Part shown: positions 1 through 6,534 of the stretch, in pieces
Numbering within the stretch: the stretch's first letter is position 1
How the letters are laid out: each line of letters opens with the position of its first letter
Source of the DNA: Caldilineaceae bacterium
GTDB taxonomy: Bacteria; Chloroflexota; Anaerolineae; Caldilineales; Caldilineaceae
DNA: 38,796 nt
Reading direction: 5' to 3'
Assembly (NCBI GenBank): GCA_022821585.1
Contig: JAJEDI010000082.1
Coordinates: 1 to 38,796 of the forward strand
Translations under genes and position numbers: made by a program
Notes under the pieces: generated by a model
What the model saw: only the letters and a program-made list of their open reading frames with translations
Told to the model about the DNA's origin: nothing
Database searches by the model: none

Positions 1-1
1 C

Positions 2-883
2 CAGGCGACAGAGATTGTCGGGCAGGATCGGGAAAGCTCGCAGCGGGACCTCTTCGAAGCGATCGAGAGGGGAGATTATCCGAAATGGCGCGTCTGCGTC
101 CAGGTGATGCCGGAAGAGGATGCCGAGACCTACCACGTCAATCCCTTCGACCTGACCAAGGTCTGGCCTCATGGCGACTACCCGCTGATCGAGATCGGCG
201 TCATGGAACTCAATCGCAACCCGGAAAACTACTTTGCCGACATCGAGCAGGCCGCGTTTGAACCTTCCAACATCGTGCCCGGCATCAGCTTTTCGCCAGA
301 CAAGATGCTGCAGGCCCGGATTATGTCCTACGCCGATGCCCACCGCTACCGCATCGGCGTGAACTATGCCGCGCTACCGGCCAATAAACCCCAGTGCCCG
401 GTTCACAACTATCATCGCGACGGCAACCTGCGATTTGACGGCAACTTCGGCGGCGCGGTCAACTATGAACCGAACAGCATGGGAGGGGCAGTCGAAGATT
501 CCCGTCACCTCGAGCCGCCGCTCAAGGTGTCCGGCGACGCTGATCGCTACGACCATCGCGTCGGCAACGACGACTATACCCAGCCCGGTAATCTGTTCCG
601 CCTTATGAACGACGACCAGAAAGAGCAGCTGTTCAGTAATATCGCCGAAGCGATGGATGGTGTGCCCGAACGCATCAAGGTCCGCCAGCTTGTCCATTTT
701 TACAAAGCCGATCCGGACTACGCTTGCGGCGTGGCCGGAAAGTTGGACCTTACCCATGCCTCCGAGCGGGTGGCTGCCCTGGCGGACCTGTCTCTGACTG
801 AATTAGCAGAGAAGACCAGCGCAGAAGCATATTCGGAGCTACAGTCGGTACCGGAAGGATCACTGGCCAAAGCCGCCGACTGA
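2..883 (+). CDS. katA: Catalase, C-terminal part (5' end outside the window)
   Basis: Monofunctional haem catalase that splits hydrogen peroxide into water and oxygen. The frame is open from base 2, upstream of the first ATG at 104, and already reads family sequence ([19 protein letters not shown]), so the gene starts left of the window and roughly the first 220 residues are missing. Visible motifs are [32 protein letters not shown] and SYADAHRYR, which carries the proximal Tyr that ligates the haem iron. The short C-terminus without a flavodoxin-like domain suggests the small-subunit clade 3 type. The catalytic His and Asn lie in the missing part and cannot be checked. Two hairpins downstream indicate that transcription ends here. 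Confidence 0.95.
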   Translation, partial: QATEIVGQDRESSQRDLFEAIERGDYPKWRVCVQVMPEEDAETYHVNPFDLTKVWPHGDYPLIEIGVMELNRNPENYFADIEQAAFEPSNIVPGISFSPDKMLQARIMSYADAHRYRIGVNYAALPANKPQCPVHNYHRDGNLRFDGNFGGAVNYEPNSMGGAVEDSRHLEPPLKVSGDADRYDHRVGNDDYTQPGNLFRLMNDDQKEQLFSNIAEAMDGVPERIKVRQLVHFYKADPDYACGVAGKLDLTHASERVAALADLSLTELAEKTSAEAYSELQSVPEGSLAKAAD

Positions 884-923
884 TCCTCAAACAGGTTGTG
901 CATTCGTGATCCTCAGCACACTG

Positions 924-946
924 AAAATGGTGCGTCGCACCATTTT
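924..946 (+). terminator. Hairpin after catalase
   Basis: Perfect inverted repeat: AAAATGGTG, loop CGTCG, CACCATTTT. The A-rich 5' arm and T-rich 3' arm give a U-rich tail on both strands, as in a bidirectional terminator. It lies 41 bases after the catalase stop. The stem has few GC pairs, so it may be weak. Confidence 0.5.
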
Positions 947-1046
947 GCGTCTAAATCGTAGCGACGATTGTTGGTGGCGTTTTTGCAGGATTGCTCAACC
1001 GCCATTACCTTGAAGAGGCCTGATTTCAAATAGGAGCCAAGTACAG

Positions 1047-1074
1047 AGCCGACCGGGAAGCCGGTCGGCTTTTT
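1047..1074 (+). terminator. Rho-independent terminator
   Basis: Perfect 10-bp stem AGCCGACCGG / CCGGTCGGCT with loop GAAG, followed directly by a T run. This is a classic intrinsic terminator. It closes the catalase transcription unit ahead of the VOC gene. Confidence 0.9.
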
Positions 1075-1151
1075 CGCGTCTATAACCGCGCAGCATGGAA
1101 CCTGCTTTCTCCCGGCGTCGTCCTAATGTGTGATCGCGACCGTTGCCGAAA

Positions 1152-1178
1152 TTAGCACGCATGATCTATTCGTGCTAA
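1152..1178. promoter_or_regulatory. Operator-like inverted repeat upstream of the VOC gene
   Basis: Exact 8-bp arms TTAGCACG and CGTGCTAA, separated by 11 bp. The half-sites are 19 bp apart, about two helical turns, which suits a dimeric regulator. It lies 67 bp before the VOC start codon. It has no T run, so a terminator is unlikely. The regulator is unknown and no strong -35/-10 pair is visible beside it. Confidence 0.35.
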
Positions 1179-1244
1179 GCTGGAAAGGGTCTGCATCAAG
1201 CAGGCGATAAACTTACCGAATTCTGTCAGAGAAGGGAGAGTTTC

Positions 1245-2042
1245 ATGCAGGTAGTAGAGCGCTATCCGGACAACATGTTCTGCTGGGTGGACTTGGCAAC
1301 AACCGACCCGGCCGCGGCCAAGGAGTTTTACAGCGGTTTGTTCGGTTGGGAGTATTTTGATGTCCCGACGGGGATGGGCTTCCACTACTCATTGTGCCAG
1401 ATTGAAGGGTATAACGTGGCCGGCCTGAGCAACCTGCCGCAGGAGATGGCGGACCAGGGGATTCCTCCGATCTGGTCATCCTATATCAAGCACGACAACG
1501 TCGATGCGGTGGCGGAAAAAGCGGTTGCGGCCGGCGGAACGGTGGCGATGGAGGCCATGGATGTCATGGAGTCAGGGCGCATGATCGTGCTCCAGGACCC
1601 GACGGGCGCGATGGTTGGTCTGTGGCAGCCGAGGGAGCACATCGGCGCGCAGCTAGTCAACATGCCCAATGCACTTGTCTGGAATGAGCTTCAGACGAAG
1701 GACGTCGACACGGCGCAAAGTTTCTACGGGGAGGTTTTCGGCTGGGGCCACGACAGCGACCCGAACGGTTACCACCTCTTCAAGTTGGGCGAGCGCATGC
1801 AGGCCGGGATGCTGAAGATGGACGATTCCTGGGGGGACGTTCCGGCCAATTGGGCACCCTACTTCATGTCGGCGGATATCGAGGCGACGGCGGCCAAGGC
1901 GAAGGAGTTGGGCGGCGTCATTCATGTTCCGCCGACCCATACGGGTACGGTCGGTCGATTCGCGGTGATCGGGGACCCGCAGGGCGGGGTCTTCACGTCG
2001 ATGGAGTTTGACGGGCCGGTTGATCCGCCGCCTGGTTACTAG
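1245..2042 (+). CDS. Two-domain VOC (glyoxalase/bleomycin-resistance fold) protein
   Basis: 265 residues with two tandem vicinal-oxygen-chelate domains, about residues 8-125 and 137-262. Each opens with a family pattern: FCWVDLATTDPAAAKEFY..LFGW and LVWNELQTKDVDTAQSFY..VFGW. VOC proteins bind a divalent metal and act as glyoxalases, dioxygenases, isomerases or drug-binding proteins. Two-domain stand-alone forms like this are common and mostly uncharacterised, so no substrate is assigned. The ATG at 1245 follows a GGGAGAG ribosome site. The gene appears to be a single transcription unit: a terminator precedes it and a hairpin with a T run follows at 2091. Confidence 0.88.
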   Translation: MQVVERYPDNMFCWVDLATTDPAAAKEFYSGLFGWEYFDVPTGMGFHYSLCQIEGYNVAGLSNLPQEMADQGIPPIWSSYIKHDNVDAVAEKAVAAGGTVAMEAMDVMESGRMIVLQDPTGAMVGLWQPREHIGAQLVNMPNALVWNELQTKDVDTAQSFYGEVFGWGHDSDPNGYHLFKLGERMQAGMLKMDDSWGDVPANWAPYFMSADIEATAAKAKELGGVIHVPPTHTGTVGRFAVIGDPQGGVFTSMEFDGPVDPPPGY

Positions 2043-2090
2043 GAAGGCGAACAGGGGCGCCGCGATTGACTGCGTAGTGTATTGCGTAGG

Positions 2091-2112
2091 CAGGGCGGCG
2101 TGCCCTGGTTTT
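2091..2112 (+). terminator. Terminator after the VOC gene
   Basis: Stem CAGGGC / GCCCTG with loop GGCGT, then GTTTT. It begins 49 bases after the VOC stop codon. The stem is short but GC-rich, so it is a plausible intrinsic terminator. Confidence 0.55.
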
Positions 2113-2556
2113 GATGAAGGCTGGTTGTAGGACGGTCTTTTGCGAGGCCGAGATTTGCGTAAAGGAAGGGGAATTATATACTTGACACAACTAAAGGCGT
2201 TCTTGCTTGAGGTACAAGCCTGCAAATCATGGTAGGGGTGATGCGAAACTTAGTGCCACGATCCCGCAGGCCGTCGCTTCCCGGCTTGGCTTCCCTGCAA
2301 TGGAAGTCCAGGGCGATTGAACCCCGCATCAGTTCGTAGATGAAATCAGCAGGTGAAACGTCTCGGAAGCGTGCGCGTGGATGAAGCGGACGCTTTGCTT
2401 TTTGCGCTCCCCTTTGACCAACAGAAGCCTCCTCAGTTTCGCCCCCTCTTATTGGGTTGGTCTTGCTTTGCAAGAACCAAAATCCCAGATTCAGGGGAAT
2501 ACCCTTTCACGCATTCACCAGACCTCTAAACCCTACTCCTTTGCTTTTTTGGGGTT
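2113..2556. other. Gene-free stretch between VOC and dehydrogenase genes
   Basis: About 440 bases with no reading frame that resembles a known protein or has a ribosome site. The open frame on the minus strand here has no family features. No tRNA, repeat or clear fold was seen. The right end leads into the dehydrogenase promoter. Confidence 0.5.
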
Positions 2557-2585
2557 TTGACAAAGCTGCCCCGGCCTGATACACT
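2557..2585 (+). promoter_or_regulatory. Sigma-70-type promoter for the dehydrogenase gene
   Basis: A perfect TTGACA at 2557-2562 and TACACT at 2580-2585, with a 17-bp spacer and an extended -10 TG at 2577-2578. Transcription would start near 2592, giving a leader of about 70 nt that begins at the tandem repeat at 2596. Confidence 0.75.
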
Positions 2586-2595
2586 CGGCGACTGA

Positions 2596-2623
2596 AGAGA
2601 TTGACCACTAGAGATTGACCACT
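2596..2623 (+). repeat. Tandem 14-bp repeat at the start of the dehydrogenase leader
   Basis: AGAGATTGACCACT occurs twice head to tail with no mismatch (2596-2609, 2610-2623). It lies just after the predicted transcription start and 39 bp before the ATG. It could be an operator for a regulator binding direct repeats, or a recent small duplication. Confidence 0.6.
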
Positions 2624-2661
2624 TAGGTTTAGCAGTCTAAAAGGGCAAAGAGGAGGTCATC

Positions 2662-3813
2662 ATGAGAGCCGTCGTGTACCAGGGTCCGTTCAGCGTTGCC
2701 GTAGAGGAAGTTCCCGATCCCGAGATAAAGCATCCGAATGACGTAATCGTCAAGATTACTTCGAGTTGCATCTGCGGCTCCGACCTGCACATGTATGAGG
2801 GTCGGACTGCGGCCGAACCGGGTATAGTCTTCGGACACGAGAACATGGGTGTAATCGAAGATGTCGGGGCCGCTGTGAAGACATTGTCCGTAGGCGACAG
2901 GGTCGTGATGCCGTTCAACGTCGGCTGCGGCTTCTGCAAGAATTGCCAGCGGGGTTTTACGGGTTTCTGCCTCACGGTCAACCCTGGATTTGCTGGCGGC
3001 GCGTATGGATACGTGGCAATGGGACCATGGGTCGGCGGGCAAGCCGAGTACATTCAGGTGCCTTATGCGGACTTCAACTGTCTGCCTCTTCCGTCCGGGG
3101 ATGCGTTCGAGTGGGATTTCTCTCTTCTGGCGGACATATTCCCCACGGGTTATCACGGCGCTGAGCTTGCCGACGTGAGTCCCGGCGAGAGCGTCGCCGT
3201 GTGGGGCGCGGGACCGGTCGGTCTGATGGCCACCTATAGCTGCATCATCAGAGGGGCGGCGGAGGTCTATACGATCGATCACGTGCAGGAGCGGCTGGAC
3301 ATGGCCAGCGACATTGGCGGTATTCCCATCAATTTCGATGTCGGCAATCCGGTGGAGCAGATCAGGGACATGCGCGGGGGCGACGGTGTGGACAAGACGA
3401 TCGACGCCGTGGGCTATCAGGCCGCTGCGCAAGGATCGTCCGCCGCCGGAGGCGAGCAGACCGAGATTCCCAACGTGGTCCTGAATCAGATGATCGACCT
3501 GATCAATCCGACGGGGATCATGGGCATTCCGGGCCTGTATGTGCCATCGGACCCCGGTGGCGTGGACGAGGGCGCCAAGAGGGGCTCTCTGGCCATCAAT
3601 TTCGGGAAGCTCTTTGAGAAGGGTCTGAAGCTGGGGACGGGTCAATGCAACGTGAAGCAGTACAACGCCTACTTGCGCGACCTCATCATATCGGGCAAGG
3701 CCACCCCCAGCTTCGTTGTGTCCCACGAGGTGCCGCTGGACGACGCAGTCGACGCCTATCACAAGTTTGACCAGCGCATCGACGGGTACACCAAGGTCAT
3801 CCTGAAACCTTAA
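2662..3813 (+). CDS. Zinc-dependent alcohol dehydrogenase, formaldehyde-dehydrogenase-like
   Basis: 383-residue medium-chain dehydrogenase/reductase that oxidises an alcohol or aldehyde with NAD(P). Catalytic zinc ligands are seen in ICGSD (Cys38) and GHE (His59). The structural zinc lobe has Cys89, Cys92, Cys95 and Cys103. The Rossmann motif GAGPVG is at 182-187. The long insert around residues 255-310 and the overall pattern match the glutathione-independent formaldehyde dehydrogenase branch (Pseudomonas FdhA type) rather than simple alcohol dehydrogenases. The true substrate may be another small aldehyde or a sugar alcohol. The ATG at 2662 has a strong AGGAGG site. It has its own promoter at 2557, and the NHL gene follows 224 bases later on the same strand. 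Confidence 0.9.
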   Translation: MRAVVYQGPFSVAVEEVPDPEIKHPNDVIVKITSSCICGSDLHMYEGRTAAEPGIVFGHENMGVIEDVGAAVKTLSVGDRVVMPFNVGCGFCKNCQRGFTGFCLTVNPGFAGGAYGYVAMGPWVGGQAEYIQVPYADFNCLPLPSGDAFEWDFSLLADIFPTGYHGAELADVSPGESVAVWGAGPVGLMATYSCIIRGAAEVYTIDHVQERLDMASDIGGIPINFDVGNPVEQIRDMRGGDGVDKTIDAVGYQAAAQGSSAAGGEQTEIPNVVLNQMIDLINPTGIMGIPGLYVPSDPGGVDEGAKRGSLAINFGKLFEKGLKLGTGQCNVKQYNAYLRDLIISGKATPSFVVSHEVPLDDAVDAYHKFDQRIDGYTKVILKP

Positions 3814-4037
3814 ACGGAAGGCGCCGGTTCGTTCCCGGGCAGCCCATCTTCGAGAATCAGGGGAAGTTGGTGCGGCATCAGACCCACGCCGTCCCCCGGC
3901 TCGCGTGTGATCACGTGTGCTGCAAAGCTTCTCCCTGCATGTTCGGGAACGGCAGGCGCGTTGCAGGCGCAGGCAGACGCTAAAACAGCTGCCCTTGGAT
4001 TTCAACAACGAGATTGACAGGCACAGGAGGTTGTGTC

Positions 4038-5045
4038 ATGCGGGTAGGCAGCGAAGGGCATTCATACGACTGGATCGACAATTGGGCCAAGCTTCCCGAA
4101 GGTGAAAGCTCACGCAAGGGCTGGGCGCATCCGGGCATCGTTGTCACGGCATCGGGAAACGTAATGACCAGCCACCCCGGCGATCCGGAAGTGATGACCT
4201 TCGACGGGGACGGCAACCTGATTTCCTCGTGGCGCGGCGACTTTGCCGAGGCGCATGGGATCACCCTCGTCAACGAGGGCGGAGTCGAGTATCTGTGGAT
4301 TGTGGACCACGGATCCAAGAATCACTATCTTCACGGCTACACGAACCCTCCGGGCGTGGGTGAAGATCCCGGTCAGGTATTCAAGACGACATTGGACGGT
4401 GAAGTGGTCATGAGGCTGGAGACGCCTGCACTTCCCATTTATAAAGACACACGCTACGCCCCCACAGCTGTCGCGGTGAACGAGGAGCGCTTTGGCGGCA
4501 ACGGCGACATCTGGGTGGGCGACGGGTACGGCGCGTACCAGGTCCACAGGTTCACGAAGGATGGCGAGTACGTCAGCAGCATCAACGGCGAGGAAGGGGC
4601 CGGGGCCTACAACTGCCCGCACGGCATCTTCTTTGATTATCGCAAGTCCGAGCCGGAGCTCTACGTGGCGGACAGGGCCAACGACCGCGTACAGGTCTAC
4701 GACATGGAGGGTGGATTCAGGCGGATGTTTGGTGACGGTTTTCTGAACACGCCCAGTTGTTTCGCGACACATGGCGATCTGATGATCATTGCCGAGCTTC
4801 GCGCCCGCCTCGTGGTCACCGATATAAACGATGAGCTGCTCACGTACCTAGGCGGCAACAAGCAGGTGTGCGACGTTGCGGGCTGGCCCAACAATGTGAA
4901 CGAATCGGGGCAGTCAGTACGCACGAGCCACCTGGAGACGGGCAAGTTCAACAGCCCTCACGGTTTGGCTGCGGACGCCAGCGGTAACCTGTATGTGGCC
5001 GAATGGCTCATTGGGGGCAGGGTAACCAGACTGAACAGGGCCTAA
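4038..5045 (+). CDS. NHL-repeat beta-propeller protein
   Basis: 335 residues made of NHL/SMP-30-like propeller blades. Repeats include PHGIFFDYRKSEPELYVADR..NDRVQVYD and SPHGLAADASGNLYVAEW, with HGIT, YVSSINGEEG and similar strands between. Related proteins include the peptidyl-alpha-hydroxyglycine lyase domain and assorted sugar-lactone or binding proteins, so the fold is clear but the reaction is not. No signal peptide is seen, which suggests the cytoplasm. I chose ATG 4038 because a CAGGAGG site sits 7 bases before it. An in-frame TTG at 4014 would add 8 residues but lacks such a site. Confidence 0.85.
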   Translation: MRVGSEGHSYDWIDNWAKLPEGESSRKGWAHPGIVVTASGNVMTSHPGDPEVMTFDGDGNLISSWRGDFAEAHGITLVNEGGVEYLWIVDHGSKNHYLHGYTNPPGVGEDPGQVFKTTLDGEVVMRLETPALPIYKDTRYAPTAVAVNEERFGGNGDIWVGDGYGAYQVHRFTKDGEYVSSINGEEGAGAYNCPHGIFFDYRKSEPELYVADRANDRVQVYDMEGGFRRMFGDGFLNTPSCFATHGDLMIIAELRARLVVTDINDELLTYLGGNKQVCDVAGWPNNVNESGQSVRTSHLETGKFNSPHGLAADASGNLYVAEWLIGGRVTRLNRA

Positions 5046-5096
5046 GCGCCCTGGGGACGCTTTGCGTCGCCGCCTGACAAACGAGAGTAAGCCACA

Positions 5097-5160
5097 CGTC
5101 CTGGCGGAATTCCAGGACGGTGGCAAGGGGGACTGCACGGTTGTGGCGGTCCCCTTTCTG
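5097..5160 (+). terminator. Double hairpin after the NHL gene
   Basis: First stem CGTCCTGG / CCAGGACG (5097-5119, loop of 7). A second stem GGGGAC / GTCCCC (5128-5154, loop of 15) is followed by TTTCTGTGTTT. The second is the more terminator-like. Confidence 0.5.
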
Positions 5161-5183
5161 TGTTTCTGCGGTTACGCGCCAAG

Positions 5184-5254
5184 TTAGCGCGGCTTTTCCC
5201 CTCTTTCCAATCCCTGCTATAGTATCCTGGACAGCGCAGACCGCTTAGCGCGGC
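5184..5254 (+). promoter_or_regulatory. Extended -10 promoter flanked by direct repeats
   Basis: TGCTATAGT at 5215-5223 is a good extended -10 element; no clear -35 is present. The 10-mer TTAGCGCGGC occurs once on each side, at 5184-5193 and 5245-5254. The two copies are 61 bp apart, which is compatible with binding sites around the promoter. It would drive the hydrolase at 5286. Confidence 0.5.
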
Positions 5255-5285
5255 CGCGCGACCACTCTGAAGACCCTGTCATACC

Positions 5286-6455
5286 ATGCACCAGGAAACA
5301 GACGGAATGTCCTCCCAAACGATGCTCGGCGCCTACGGGTCGTGGGCAGCTGACCTGACCGAAGAAGGCCCAAACTTTCTCTCCTTTCGCCATACCCATT
5401 GGATCGACCCGGCAGCCTGGCGGCCGGCGGCGCGGCAGCGATTTCGCGAGCGGGTGGCGATGCCGGACACGGAGGGCGCGGAGGACTACCGGATCGAGCG
5501 CCAGTATGCGTATGACGGGTTGCTGGTGGAGGAACTCTCGTGGCAGTTGCCGTACGGTCCGCGCACGGAGGCAGTGCTGTTGAAACCGGCGGGTGCGCGC
5601 GGCCCGCTGCCGGGCGTGCTGGCTCTGCACGACCATGGCGGCCATAAGTTCCACGGCTGGCAGAAGATTACGCGTACGGACGATGCGCAGAATGCGGTCA
5701 ACGTCGACCACCAGGCGCGTGCGTACGGCGGCGCGCCGTGGGCGAACCGACTGGCCCAGCGCGGGTATGCGGTGCTGGTGCCGGATGCTTTCGCTTTCGG
5801 CAGCCGCCGCGTCCGCATCGCGGACCTGCCCCCGGCGATTCGGGACGGCATGGATGAGCAGGAGTCGGAGGACCCAAAATACATTGCCGCGTACAACCGC
5901 TGGGCCGGCGGTCACGAGACGACCCTAGCGAAGTCGTTGCTGAGTGCGGGGACGACGTGGGCGGGGGTGTGGCTGGCTGAGGATGTGCATGCGCTGGGCG
6001 TGTTGTGCGGGCGTGAAGATGTGGACGCTGAGCGGGTGGGCATCGGCGGGCTATCGGGCGGAGGACTGCGCACAGTCTACCTGGGCGGGCTGGATGACCG
6101 GGTACGCTGCGCGGTCTGTGTGGGCATGATGACGACGTGGCGGGACTTTCTGCTCAACAAGAGTCATACGCACACGTGGATGATCTACGTGCCGCATTTG
6201 CCGACGGAGATGGACTACCCGGACATACTGGGAATGCGGGCGCCGTTGCCGACGATGGTACAGAACAATACGGAGGACCCGCTGTTCACGCTGGCGGAGA
6301 TGAGGCGGGCTGACGTGATGCTGAGGCAGGTGTACGAGAAGGCGGACGCAGCCGACCGCTACAGCTGCTCATTTTACGCCGGCGAGCACAAGTTCGACAT
6401 TGCGATGCAGGAGGATGCGTTCGGCTGGTTCGACCGCTGGCTGGCAGGCTCCTGA
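5286..6455 (+). CDS. Alpha/beta hydrolase (dienelactone hydrolase / acetyl-xylan-esterase-like)
   Basis: 389 residues. The oxyanion-region motif LHDHGGHKFHGW is near residues 117-128. The nucleophile elbow GLSGGG has Ser257, the acid is probably in the NTEDPLF segment, and the catalytic His is in GEHKFD (His368). This layout fits large dienelactone-hydrolase-like or 7-bladed-cluster esterases often annotated as acetyl-xylan esterase or 'abhydrolase family'. The substrate is unknown; an ester or lactone of a plant or algal compound would fit the neighbours. There is no signal peptide. A second in-frame ATG at 5307 has AGGAAA 8 bases upstream and could be the real start, which would shorten the protein by 7 residues. 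The metallohydrolase gene follows 79 bases later. Confidence 0.82.
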   Translation: MHQETDGMSSQTMLGAYGSWAADLTEEGPNFLSFRHTHWIDPAAWRPAARQRFRERVAMPDTEGAEDYRIERQYAYDGLLVEELSWQLPYGPRTEAVLLKPAGARGPLPGVLALHDHGGHKFHGWQKITRTDDAQNAVNVDHQARAYGGAPWANRLAQRGYAVLVPDAFAFGSRRVRIADLPPAIRDGMDEQESEDPKYIAAYNRWAGGHETTLAKSLLSAGTTWAGVWLAEDVHALGVLCGREDVDAERVGIGGLSGGGLRTVYLGGLDDRVRCAVCVGMMTTWRDFLLNKSHTHTWMIYVPHLPTEMDYPDILGMRAPLPTMVQNNTEDPLFTLAEMRRADVMLRQVYEKADAADRYSCSFYAGEHKFDIAMQEDAFGWFDRWLAGS

Positions 6456-6534
6456 CGCACCTGGAGTTGGAAAGAGTATACAGACGAGACAGCTGCATCA
6501 ACCGCCGCGAGGCGCGGCAGAAACGGAGAGTCCC

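Noticed and set aside
3901..3920. CRP-like operator (TGTGATCACG) before the NHL gene
   Set aside because: The two half-sites abut with no 6-bp spacer, unlike known Crp/Fnr sites, and only the central GTGATCAC is palindromic.
2629..4008. 459-codon minus-strand frame opposite the dehydrogenase gene
   Set aside because: It has no recognisable domain and no ribosome site, and the opposite strand encodes a clear zinc dehydrogenase.
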